A stretch of 64,000 nt of DNA, taken from positions 62,001 to 126,000 of the forward strand of contig NZ_SMLG01000009.1 of assembly GCF_004349195.1 (NCBI RefSeq), in the 5' to 3' direction. Made by a program: the position numbers and the translations under genes. The number at the start of each line of letters is the position of its first letter. Position 1 is the stretch's first letter. Shown piece by piece: positions 34,740 through 42,834 of the stretch. Source of the stretch: Flavobacterium rhamnosiphilum. Its GTDB lineage: Bacteria; Bacteroidota; Bacteroidia; Flavobacteriales; Flavobacteriaceae. The notes under the pieces are model-generated. The model was not told where the DNA came from. It searched no databases and worked only from the letters and a program-made list of their open reading frames with translations.

Positions 34740-36287
34740 TTAATTATAATACTGTTTTCCTCTTATGTTACCGTGAATTGGAAGTTCCTGCTCAGGTTCT
34801 TGTTCAAATTCAATATGATCTAAGTTGTTTTCTAAAATATTTTGGATGGTCTTAAAATTGTAAATTTTAAAATCAAGTGCCCGCTTACAGGCATTTATTA
34901 ATCGCTCTTTCCCTACCTTTTTTTCGAAGTTTAATATTCCCAAACAACTTTTATAAGCCTGTTCAGGATGGTTTCTACTTTCGATTATTTGCATAATATA
35001 TTCTGCTACTGACTCGTCAATACTACTGGCCCAATCAATGAAGCGGGCAGCACTCCACTGGGCTACAAATTGATGCGTGCTGGCTAAATGTTCCGGGGTT
35101 GTGGTATAGATATAAGGTTTGTAATTCCTTGGATGGATGGCTATTCGATTGTATTTGTGATAGATCTCTACCGTTGATTTGGTATACAATAGTTTCGCTT
35201 TTTTCTTGACATATTGATACGGAACACTGTAGTAATTTTTGTCCTGACTTAATTGAACATGTCCGTTTTGCATCACTGTTGCAAAGGATTGGTATTTGAT
35301 TTCAAAACGTTCTTGTGGTAATGGACTTAGTTTTTGTTGCTCATCTTCTAAAAATAATTCTATCCGAGAGTACGGACGTCCTGTGAGTTTTCGACTATTA
35401 TGAGCATCTAATAAATCCCATATTTGCTGGTTTAATTCTTCCAGAGAAAAGAATTTAGTTTCTTTTAGATTTACATAAATCCTTCGATACAAGATCTTGA
35501 CAGCTCCTTCAACCAATGACTTATCTCTTGGTTTGTAAGCCCTGGCAGGCAAGATTGTAGTTTGGTAATGTTCGGCTAAATCAGCCAAGGTTTCATTAAT
35601 TGTGGGTTCAAAACGACTACTTTTTATTACTGCAGATTTTAAATTATCCGGAACAATTGCCGCAGGAGTACCTTCAAAAAAACGCATAGCATTTTCTACC
35701 GAAGTAACAAAATCTTCTTTTTGCTGGCTCATGGAAGCTTCTGCATAGGTGTATTGGCTGGCTCCCAATATGGCTACAAAAAATTGTACTTCTTTGATTT
35801 CTCCCGTGTCTTTATCAATAATGGAGAGTGTTTTTCCAGCATAATCCACATACATTTTATCACCAGCTTTGTGATTCATATGCATCACTGGATTGACTCG
35901 TTTGCTCCATGTTTTATAATGATATCCAAATTGCGAGCTTCTGTAACCATTAGGATTTAGGGCAATATATTGCTCCCACATATGGTGTATAGTAATGCCA
36001 ACTTTTTTTAGTTCGCGTTCCATTTTAGGAAAAAAATCATAAAGAATCTGCAGTTTGGGACTGATTGATTCCACGGTAGTGTGTGAGAACAAAAGTTCTA
36101 ACTCAGCATCTGTTTTTTCGTTAATTACTTCAAAACTTAATCCTAGCACTTCAAATAAAGAAATATACTTCTTTACCGTATTTCTAGAAATAGATAAGTA
36201 CTTACTTATGAATAACTTACTTTTCCCGTTACAGTAGAATTTAATTGCTTTTCTAATTTTACTCATGTCTGTTATTTTGTTTGCCAT
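34740..36287 (-). CDS. istA: IS21 transposase IstA
   Basis: This 515-residue DDE transposase begins with a helix-turn-helix (KFYCNGKSKLFISKYLSISR, about 13-32). The catalytic Asp residues are seen in MYVDYAGKTLSI near 144 and IVPDNLKSAV near 205, and the Glu in DKSLVEGAVKILYRRI near 250. A C-terminal Mu-like domain follows. The gene is full length, so the copy may still be active. Confidence 0.93.
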   Translation of the reverse strand: MANKITDMSKIRKAIKFYCNGKSKLFISKYLSISRNTVKKYISLFEVLGLSFEVINEKTDAELELLFSHTTVESISPKLQILYDFFPKMERELKKVGITIHHMWEQYIALNPNGYRSSQFGYHYKTWSKRVNPVMHMNHKAGDKMYVDYAGKTLSIIDKDTGEIKEVQFFVAILGASQYTYAEASMSQQKEDFVTSVENAMRFFEGTPAAIVPDNLKSAVIKSSRFEPTINETLADLAEHYQTTILPARAYKPRDKSLVEGAVKILYRRIYVNLKETKFFSLEELNQQIWDLLDAHNSRKLTGRPYSRIELFLEDEQQKLSPLPQERFEIKYQSFATVMQNGHVQLSQDKNYYSVPYQYVKKKAKLLYTKSTVEIYHKYNRIAIHPRNYKPYIYTTTPEHLASTHQFVAQWSAARFIDWASSIDESVAEYIMQIIESRNHPEQAYKSCLGILNFEKKVGKERLINACKRALDFKIYNFKTIQNILENNLDHIEFEQEPEQELPIHGNIRGKQYYN

Positions 36288-36516
36288 AATCCGTATTTTT
36301 TTAACGAATGTATGGTGCTAACAACATGAAAAAGTTAGTAGTTTTTAATGTCCAATTTTACCCCAAAATTAGGTGGTCAATTTGAACTGGAAAGTGGTGG
36401 TCAGTTTGCTCCGAAACTGGTGGTCAATTTGCACTGGAATAGGGTGGTCAATTTGACCGGTTTTTCCAGAATACATATAAAAAGCCACCAAAATTTAGGT
36501 GACTTAACTTCATTAT

Positions 36517-36969
36517 TTAAATAAATCCGTATTTCTTTTTGAGAATTGGCAGAATAGTTGTTGCACTTTTTATTGTTTGATAAACATCTGTTAAAAGAGC
36601 CACATCGATATTTCCCACTACTCTTTCAGGGTTAGTAATTAAAAAATCAATAATTTCTTGTTTAGGAAATTCTTTCAAATCACTACAATTAATATAACTA
36701 TCATGCGCTAAAAAACCATGTCTTGCTCTATCAATTTGCAAATGAAGACTTTGTAAATATGATGTTGGAGCTACGTTTTGATTTACTTCTGTGTTAATAA
36801 TTACATAAGCCACAGCCATCTCCATGTTGTTAATCCCAACAATAATTATGTATTTGTCATAATTGACTTGAATATCTATCAATTTAATCAACAGAGCATT
36901 ACCGATATTTATATTTCTTTCGGCAAACTGTTCTTTTAAATTATCTGGAAATAAATCACCTAAACTCAT
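36517..36969 (-). CDS. Candidate toxin of a Panacea toxin-antitoxin pair
   Basis: This 150-residue protein is mainly beta-strand in its first half (LLIKLIDIQVNYDKYIIIVG, MEMAVAYVIINTEVN) and then has ARHGFLAHDSYINCSDLKEF and a helical end (DVYQTIKSATTILPILKKKY). I do not recognise a toxin family with confidence; the strand-rich core followed by LAHDSYINC could fit a MazF/PemK-like or other RNA-targeting fold. Its ATG overlaps the end of the Panacea gene by four bases, which is the antitoxin-first arrangement of PanAT modules. Toxicity is inference. Confidence 0.55.
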   Translation of the reverse strand: MSLGDLFPDNLKEQFAERNINIGNALLIKLIDIQVNYDKYIIIVGINNMEMAVAYVIINTEVNQNVAPTSYLQSLHLQIDRARHGFLAHDSYINCSDLKEFPKQEIIDFLITNPERVVGNIDVALLTDVYQTIKSATTILPILKKKYGFI

Positions 36970-37478
36970 GCAAGCTCAATGTTATCGTTAACCATTTGTT
37001 GGTTAATGTACATCAAGGTTTTGTCATCTGCCCCTATAGCTCTTGCCATATCAAGATAATCAATTGCCCAATTGGCTTTGTTGTAGGCATAATCATGAGA
37101 CTTATCAGTCAAATCATCAAAAATTAAATTTTTATTTTCATTGATTGACTCTGTCAAACATTCAATATCACTCTCAGAAAGGTAGTCTAAGTTAACTTCT
37201 CTCAAAGGTTTGATAAAATATCTATTGTATTTAGCAACAATTTCTTCTAACCCTTGAATTTCTTCGTTTACTATATCTTTAATAAACGATGGGACAGGAC
37301 CGTATTGCATTTTTACATAAGTATCGCCAACAATAGGACGACCATATTTTAATAAATGTTTTTGGTCTGCGAAGTATAGAATTTTGTATGTTTTGTGCGT
37401 ATCAGCTTTCTCTAGTCGACTTATCACAAACAAAAGACTATTAACCGCTTTCTCTTTATGTAAATTAAAATTTTTCAT
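36966..37478 (-). CDS. Panacea (DUF4065/SocA-like) antitoxin
   Basis: This 170-residue protein has the Panacea domain: an N-terminal helix, then KILYFADQKHLLKYGRPIVG near 47-66, YVKMQYGPVPSFIKDIV near 70-86, and a C-terminal AYNKANWAIDYLDMARAIG. Panacea proteins serve as antitoxins for many unrelated toxins and also resemble phage and SocA proteins. It is the first gene of a two-gene unit with a perfect promoter and a palindrome at the start site. Confidence 0.85.
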   Translation of the reverse strand: MKNFNLHKEKAVNSLLFVISRLEKADTHKTYKILYFADQKHLLKYGRPIVGDTYVKMQYGPVPSFIKDIVNEEIQGLEEIVAKYNRYFIKPLREVNLDYLSESDIECLTESINENKNLIFDDLTDKSHDYAYNKANWAIDYLDMARAIGADDKTLMYINQQMVNDNIELA

Positions 37479-37491
37479 ATTTAGAAGGGTG

Positions 37492-37507
37492 CACTTTAGG
37501 TAAAGTG
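37492..37507. promoter_or_regulatory. Perfect 7-bp inverted repeat at the TA-operon start (candidate operator)
   Basis: CACTTTA (37492-37498) and TAAAGTG (37501-37507) are separated by GG. They lie between the -7 element and the Panacea ATG at 37478, overlapping the expected transcription start. This is a natural place for autorepression by the antitoxin or complex. Confidence 0.55.
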
Positions 37508-37514
37508 ATTAATG

Positions 37515-37543
37515 CAAAGGTATAAAAAAATAAAAGCGCACAA
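37515..37543 (-). promoter_or_regulatory. Promoter of the Panacea toxin-antitoxin operon
   Basis: On the minus strand TTG (37543-37541), 18 bases, then TACCTTTG (37522-37515). Spacing and both elements fit the consensus. Confidence 0.8.
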
Positions 37544-37611
37544 GCTTTATTTTGAATAAATAGCTAATTCCGTGCCAAATACGCCTTTTCACAAGTCTTT
37601 GAAAACAGAAA

Positions 37612-37737
37612 CTACAATGGGAAAAATTTAATAAATAGTTCCCGCTGTTCCAAACTATCCATCTTGATATACTTCTCTGTAGCTCCAGTCCACTTGTGTC
37701 CAGCTAATTCTTGAACATCTTCTAACGTCATGGGTTT
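37612..37737 (-). pseudogene. C-terminal fragment of a tyrosine recombinase
   Basis: About 40 codons read MTLEDVQELAGHKWTGATEKYI and end QRELFIKFFPL. The GH-x-W...TEKY pattern, with the catalytic Tyr in EKYI, is the C-terminal end of tyrosine recombinases of flavobacterial elements. The longer frame upstream (to 37803) is unrelated sequence read out of frame. No catalytic R-H-R part remains. Confidence 0.65.
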
Positions 37738-37741
37738 AAAT

Positions 37742-37815
37742 TTAAAGATCATCAATACAAACAATTTTATAATAATCATCCGGAAATTCGTTAGGCTTTT
37801 CAAGATTATCCGCCC
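37742..37815 (-). repeat. 72-bp repeat, copy 1 (gene-end remnant)
   Basis: This stretch is similar to 49743-49818 over about 72 bases. On the minus strand both encode the same kind of protein end: NLEKPNEFPDDYYKIV then a short acidic tail and stop here, and NLEKSNEFLEDYYKIV there. I do not recognise the source gene. Confidence 0.55.
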
Positions 37816-37935
37816 TCAATATTTGGATATTTTTTCTTTATTTTCCAGCACACCGCCCTTAATCCAATGTCATAAATACAATTAAACCAAAAACATTGTT
37901 CACTTTTTTTAGTTAGATACTCGTTTTTCCAAATA
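37806..37935 (-). pseudogene. Fragment of a second serine recombinase C-terminus
   Basis: The minus strand reads WKNEYLTKKSEQCFWFN and ends IEGG-stop at about 37806. NEYLTKK matches REYLTKK in the recombinase remnant at 33.2 kb, and the DNA around it (GAGTATCTAACTAAAAAA) is nearly the same as at 33.22 kb. Only about 40 codons remain and the tail is not recombinase-like. The call rests on this short match. Confidence 0.4.
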
Positions 37936-37989
37936 CATCATTTATGCTTTGTAGAAGGTGAAATCTATTTATGATTTTAGCCATAAATA

Positions 37990-38015
37990 AAAGAGCTGCT
38001 TTTCAGCAGCTCTTT
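37990..38015. terminator. Hairpin terminator in the island's right flank
   Basis: AAAGAGCTGCT (37990-38000) pairs with AGCAGCTCTTT (38005-38015) around TTTC. No complete gene abuts it. The surrounding 38016-38412 shows no gene. Confidence 0.65.
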
Positions 38016-38412
38016 GTCTTTCAAAAAAATAACTAATTCAAACTTCTACAATAAAATTAATGAAAGACATTACAATTGTTTATGGAATAGGAATGCCGTC
38101 TTAATTTGACAATTACCATTTTTATCTAATTTTGGATACTTTTTTATTACATCATTTACTTCTTTCAATGTAACGCGCTAAATATCTTTGGGTTATTTTT
38201 CTACATTTAAAAGAATCCGAAACTTCCTCAACAAACCTTAAAATAGTCCATGCCATAGTACTTTTACCCGACTCCTAAACACTCAGAGATAATTTTTATA
38301 AAACAAAAAATAAGGCGGCTGATTTTTCGACTCGAAAAGCATACTGCGCAGTATCAGGAGTACGATCGAAAACCTGTAACAGAGTAGATCATAAACATTA
38401 ATACTTTTTATT

Positions 38413-38688
38413 ATGAGAACAAATTTTAAAAAACTGATGATGCCTTTGGCAGTCATCATTTTGGGATCCATTGGAGCATTTGCAACAATGTCAATGGGTA
38501 GTGTAAAAGATGCACCGGGCGATAAGCGTGGTTACTTATTTGTGGATGCCCTGCACCCATGTGTTCAGAATATTATGTGTAGTACCATAGTAGATGACAT
38601 CTGCAAGACACCATCGTTGCAGACATTAAAGGGCAAAATAAATGAAAGTGATACCTCTTGTCCACAAACACTTTACAAAAAAATATAA
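38413..38688 (+). CDS. DUF6520-like exported peptide
   Basis: This 91-residue protein has the N-terminal pattern MRTNFKKLMMPLAVIILGSIGAFAT, a signal/anchor that I associate with the DUF6520 family of Bacteroidetes. After the hydrophobic segment come the GYLFVD motif and four Cys residues (HPCVQNIMC, DDICKTP, DTSCPQT) that could form two disulfides. Its role is unknown. It converges with the S9 peptidase gene at a strong shared terminator. Confidence 0.7.
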   Translation: MRTNFKKLMMPLAVIILGSIGAFATMSMGSVKDAPGDKRGYLFVDALHPCVQNIMCSTIVDDICKTPSLQTLKGKINESDTSCPQTLYKKI

Positions 38689-38712
38689 CGATCTTCGTTC
38701 TATTTTTAAAGT

Positions 38713-38745
38713 ACGATGCGGTTAATCAATGATTAACCGCATCGT
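38713..38745. terminator. Bidirectional terminator (14-bp perfect stem)
   Basis: ACGATGCGGTTAAT (38713-38726) pairs with ATTAACCGCATCGT (38732-38745) around CAATG. It ends both the DUF6520 gene and the SusCD-peptidase operon. Confidence 0.88.
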
Positions 38746-38760
38746 TGTTTAGTATAAACT

Positions 38761-41388
38761 CTATTCCGGACTACTCCAGACTGGTTTGGGACAATCTTTA
38801 AGATAATGATTAAACCAATCCATAATTTTTGAACTCAGGTCAGCCTGACGAACCATATCCAAAATAACATGGCCTTCTTTGGGATACCTCAGCATAACAT
38901 GATTCTTTTTCAATCTCCTCATGGCCATATAAAAGATCATGCTTTGTTCTGGATTGACTTGCGTATCAGAATCCCCAGTCCACGACAAAATCGGGCTTGA
39001 AAAATCACGGGCAAATGTAATAGCCGAATTTCTCCTATATCCTTCAGCATCTTCAAAAAGGGTCTTCCCCATGCGAAACTGCTGGTGTTCAAAACGCCAG
39101 GCATCAGGTGTCTTGTAATTCCATCCCATTGAAAGATAAAAACTGCCCATATCGGAAATGCCAGCACCAGCTATAGCGGTCGCAAATAATTGCGTTTGCG
39201 AAGCAATGAAAAAAGTTTCATAACCTCCAAAGGATTGACCAATCAGACCTATTCTTGCAGGATCAATACACCCCTTTGAAATAACAGCATTGGTGGCAGC
39301 AATCACACAATCTACCGCTGAAACACCCGGATCACCAATGGTATAATTGATATCGGGATGCAGTACAAAGTATCCTTGGCTTGTCAAATTTGAAGTATTG
39401 TAGCCCGTTGTATTATACAAGGAGGGAACAATGTAGGTATGCAGAGAGTTCCCTTGTTTTTGATAAATCCGCACCACCATTGGGTATTTTTTTTCAGGCT
39501 GATAGTCAAAAGGATAGAATAAAACCCCTTGCAAAGACTCCCCTGCCTTATTTTGATAGGAAATTAACTCGGAATGCCCCCATGGATATTGACTGTGTTG
39601 AGGATTGCTTTTAAAAATAACCGCATCTTTCCATTTATCCCCAGAGACAACCACAATTTGTGGTGGCAAATCATAATCTTCCTGCCTGTAAAGAAAGATA
39701 TTCTTATTTTTTGCTTTTTTAAGTCCGCTTAGTTTCTTATCCGTAAAAGTCTTGATGCTTAATTTTCCACTTGGAGACAAAACGGCATAACCACTCTTAT
39801 CGTTGTCTTCGCTATGAGCATCCAATAGAATAGTACTGGCAGTATCAATCTCATTTCCTGTTTCTACAAACCAAAGCTCGTCTATTGGCCTAACATTGCC
39901 AATGTCAGCAACACGAAAAATGATTCCCTCTTCCCTTCCCCTTGTCAGTCGTTTGCTCTCTGTACCATCTATTGAAAACGACCAGAGGTCAAATTGGTCA
40001 AACAACAGTAACCTATTGCCATCGGCAGTCCAGCCTGCAAATCCGTAAGGACTTCTTGGTGCACTAAAATCTGCTTCGTAAGCAAGTGGTAGTGCAGATG
40101 GCATCGTAATATGGGTCTTGTTAGCAAAATTGTACACTTTCCATTCGTTTTCCCTAAAATAGGCGACTGATTTTCCATTTGGCGAAAATACCAAAGCAGC
40201 ATTTTCGAAAGGTACCTGATGTAAAAAAAGAGAGACTTCTCCACTAAGCAGATTGGTAACATAATAGTCTGCTTCAGGCCTTTCCTTGTCACTGGGTAAA
40301 TAAGGAAATATATCTTTAGTAATAGCATACTGCTGATCTCCATTAAGCATATAAATATCCTGTTTTCCTCTACCGGCAACCATTATCCTGCCGCTAAGAG
40401 GTTCCCAAACACCCATTTTATTAACACCCTGTCTACCAGATTGCTTTAGATGTGGATACACGTTTGAATCTGATGCATTCCATACTTCAACATCTGATGT
40501 ACTTACCTTATTACTCCTTTCCTCTTGATCCTTTAGCGTAAAAAAGACCCGCATCCCGTCATCCGAAACAATAAGAGAAGAACTCCTATTACCATTGAAA
40601 TCAAATCCTTTAAGAGAACTGTTTTCTGTCATACTGAAACTGTAACTTTTCTGTTCGTGCACGGTATAGAAAATAACTTCAGGCCCCGATGAACCAGTTT
40701 TTAGGATTGGCTGCCCTAAGAAAGCTACGGCATTGCTGTTCGGCTGCCAGACTGGATTGAAATACGCATAGTTGCCTGACGCTATTGTCTTCTTTTGAAC
40801 TTTATGATCCAAAAAGACCAGCAATGTTACTTTCTTATTTCCACCGTCATTATGGCAATATACCAATGAATTGCGATCTGGACTAATCATAGAGGAACTG
40901 ACACTTTTTATGATTTCGATCACCGTACAATCTGAATCTAATACCTTTATGGTTGTTGTTCCGTCTTCTTCATTGGAAGTAAGTAACAGAAAACCTCCCT
41001 TGCCCGCAATCTGATAACTAGCAACACCTTCAATATTTTTTTCCTTCGCATTCATTAGGTTTGAAATTCCTATTCTTTTATAAGGAAGCATATAAACAAA
41101 CGAGTTGTCGTTAAAAAATTGTCCATCATACCCTTTTGCAACAGCCAAAACCTCTTTGCCTTTCGTATTCCTTACAAACAACGTATCATTCCCTGAATCA
41201 TAGACAAGCTGGTTCTGCACCCAATTGCCATTATCAGAGATACCCTCCCGGATCATTTGGCTCCACTTACCATAGTCATCCTCTGTCAATAGCTTTACTT
41301 TCTTGACCTGCCCGAAAACCGGGCAGGCAGAAAGAAAACAAATTAAACTAATAAAGATGAAATTTTTAATGTTATAGACGGGCACCAT
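38761..41388 (-). CDS. S9 family (prolyl oligopeptidase-type) peptidase
   Basis: This 875-residue exported protein has a signal peptide (FIFISLICFLSACPVFG) and a long beta-propeller N-terminal part (WD40/PD40-like). The C-terminal alpha/beta hydrolase domain has the nucleophile in IGQSFGGYE near residue 717, Asp in GDSDTQVNP near 807 and His in EGHVILD near 839. It should cleave short peptides in the periplasm or at the surface. Its ATG overlaps the SusD stop codon by one base, so it is translated with the uptake proteins and probably trims their ligand. Confidence 0.9.
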   Translation of the reverse strand: MVPVYNIKNFIFISLICFLSACPVFGQVKKVKLLTEDDYGKWSQMIREGISDNGNWVQNQLVYDSGNDTLFVRNTKGKEVLAVAKGYDGQFFNDNSFVYMLPYKRIGISNLMNAKEKNIEGVASYQIAGKGGFLLLTSNEEDGTTTIKVLDSDCTVIEIIKSVSSSMISPDRNSLVYCHNDGGNKKVTLLVFLDHKVQKKTIASGNYAYFNPVWQPNSNAVAFLGQPILKTGSSGPEVIFYTVHEQKSYSFSMTENSSLKGFDFNGNRSSSLIVSDDGMRVFFTLKDQEERSNKVSTSDVEVWNASDSNVYPHLKQSGRQGVNKMGVWEPLSGRIMVAGRGKQDIYMLNGDQQYAITKDIFPYLPSDKERPEADYYVTNLLSGEVSLFLHQVPFENAALVFSPNGKSVAYFRENEWKVYNFANKTHITMPSALPLAYEADFSAPRSPYGFAGWTADGNRLLLFDQFDLWSFSIDGTESKRLTRGREEGIIFRVADIGNVRPIDELWFVETGNEIDTASTILLDAHSEDNDKSGYAVLSPSGKLSIKTFTDKKLSGLKKAKNKNIFLYRQEDYDLPPQIVVVSGDKWKDAVIFKSNPQHSQYPWGHSELISYQNKAGESLQGVLFYPFDYQPEKKYPMVVRIYQKQGNSLHTYIVPSLYNTTGYNTSNLTSQGYFVLHPDINYTIGDPGVSAVDCVIAATNAVISKGCIDPARIGLIGQSFGGYETFFIASQTQLFATAIAGAGISDMGSFYLSMGWNYKTPDAWRFEHQQFRMGKTLFEDAEGYRRNSAITFARDFSSPILSWTGDSDTQVNPEQSMIFYMAMRRLKKNHVMLRYPKEGHVILDMVRQADLSSKIMDWFNHYLKDCPKPVWSSPE

Positions 41389-42824
41389 CAGTATCCTGGA
41401 TTTTGAGGTTCCAAATTCGGGTTTAAACCTATTTCCGTTTCCGGAATTGGAAACAAGGCGTCATTGCTATCCCAGCCGGGTTTTACAGCCGAAAGTACCG
41501 GATCAATAACTCCAAATCGTTTCAGGTCAAAGAAGCGATGACCAAATTCGGTAAACAGTTCGATCCTTCTTTCCCGCAAGATAGCCTGCAGGATTTCATC
41601 CTGCGAAATGGCATTTGTATCAACAAGTCCTGCAGTATTGCGAATGATATTCAAATCTTCCTTGGCTCCAATCAGGTCACCTGCCCTAGCCCTGGCTTCC
41701 GCCCTGATTAGGTAAAGTTCACCGGTTCTGAAAATGATGGAAAATTCCATGGAGGTGGATGTATTTTCCTTTTGTTTGTATTTATAGGGATGATACCAAG
41801 TCTGGCTTCCGTTTGTCACTGCTTTGGTCCATGCAGCTTTACGAAGGTCGCCCGGCTCAAAACCCGACATTAATCCCATGCTGATAGCCGAAAGCGGAGG
41901 TGTTCCGCCAGTAAAAATAAAAGTGGCACCTTCATAGGTGTTGCCACCTGCATTTTCAGGACTTAGTTGCCATACAGTAGTGGTACTGCTATTGAGAAAA
42001 ATTTTCGAAAGATCGCTTTCAAATGCATACAGTTCCGTATTATTCAGCACGGCAGATGCAGCGTTTGATGCTTCATCCCATGATCCCTCATAAAGCGCTA
42101 CACGGGCGAGTAAAGCCTGAGCCGTGTATTTATTGGGACGTGTTCGGTCTGCCACAACATAGTTTTCAGGCAACAGTAGAATGGCTGTTTCTAAATCAGC
42201 TTTTGCTTTCGCATAAACGTCAGCTACAGCATTTCTTGCAACATTGCTATTCGTCTTATAATCCGTCGTGCTTACATAAGGCACACCTCCAAAAACATTG
42301 GCAAGGTAAAAATGGATCAAGCTTCGCACAAAGAGCGCTTCTCCCTTTAGTTGATCCTTGTATTCCTGTGGAAGTGTCTTTGAGTGCTCTACTCCTTCTA
42401 TAATCGCATTCACGGAATAAATTTGATTATAGCTACTGTCCCACAAGCTTTTTACATCAATATTTGCAGCGGTTAGCGAATTATTGTAATACGATAAGGT
42501 ACTAAGATAGGATTCACCATAAAAATCAAGCTCATCACTATAGTTGCCCAGTGCAACCGAAAGACCGTCGGCAGAACCGGTCAATAATCCGGCTCCTCTT
42601 ATTTTCGCATAAACTTCTGTCATCGCAGCGGTGGCAGTCGACTTTTCTTCAAAGACTCCATTGGCAATAAGCTGGTCACTTGGAAGGTCAACTTCAACAA
42701 AGGAGTCGCAACTATGCAGCAACAAGACAAGCACAAGCACATATAGTGATAAAAAAAGGGAATTTCTACAGGCATGTATTGGAAGCCCTGAACAAATATT
42801 CTTACTATATTTTTTCATTTTCAT
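41388..42824 (-). CDS. SusD/RagB family surface lipoprotein
   Basis: I start this at ATG 42824, ten bases after the SusC stop codon. The longer frame back to 42920 would overlap SusC. The protein has a lipoprotein signal (LSLYVLVLVLLLHSCDS) and the SusD body: a TPR-like helical fold with LWDSSYNQIYSVNAIIEGVE, LKGEALFVRSLIHFYLANVFG, and the C-terminal ERRIELFTEFGHRFFDLKRFG and NPNLEPQNPGY. It is the lid of the SusC channel and binds the nutrient at the cell surface. Confidence 0.93.
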   Translation of the reverse strand: MKMKKYSKNICSGLPIHACRNSLFLSLYVLVLVLLLHSCDSFVEVDLPSDQLIANGVFEEKSTATAAMTEVYAKIRGAGLLTGSADGLSVALGNYSDELDFYGESYLSTLSYYNNSLTAANIDVKSLWDSSYNQIYSVNAIIEGVEHSKTLPQEYKDQLKGEALFVRSLIHFYLANVFGGVPYVSTTDYKTNSNVARNAVADVYAKAKADLETAILLLPENYVVADRTRPNKYTAQALLARVALYEGSWDEASNAASAVLNNTELYAFESDLSKIFLNSSTTTVWQLSPENAGGNTYEGATFIFTGGTPPLSAISMGLMSGFEPGDLRKAAWTKAVTNGSQTWYHPYKYKQKENTSTSMEFSIIFRTGELYLIRAEARARAGDLIGAKEDLNIIRNTAGLVDTNAISQDEILQAILRERRIELFTEFGHRFFDLKRFGVIDPVLSAVKPGWDSNDALFPIPETEIGLNPNLEPQNPGY

Positions 42825-42834
42825 AAGATTTAAG

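Larger units (their letters stand above)
33837..36456 (-). mobile_element. IS21-family insertion sequence
   Basis: The element carries istA and istB on the minus strand and multiple terminal repeats. The left end has three intact TGACCACC motifs plus one degenerate copy (33843-33922). The right end has four GGTGGTCA motifs (36373-36450). The outer sequences TGATATTGACCACCC and GGGTGGTCAATTTGA are inverted counterparts with an 11-bp exact core. Exact ends and target duplication could not be fixed by eye. It interrupts the serine recombinase remnant. Confidence 0.85.

Noticed and set aside
37738..37803. N-terminal part of the minus-strand ORF that contains the tyrosine recombinase end
   Set aside because: Those codons lie in the 72-bp repeat, which makes sense in another frame, so this part is out-of-frame sequence.
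38283..38471. Minus-strand 62-codon ORF overlapping the DUF6520 start
   Set aside because: It is antisense to the recognisable signal region of the DUF6520 protein, with no family features.
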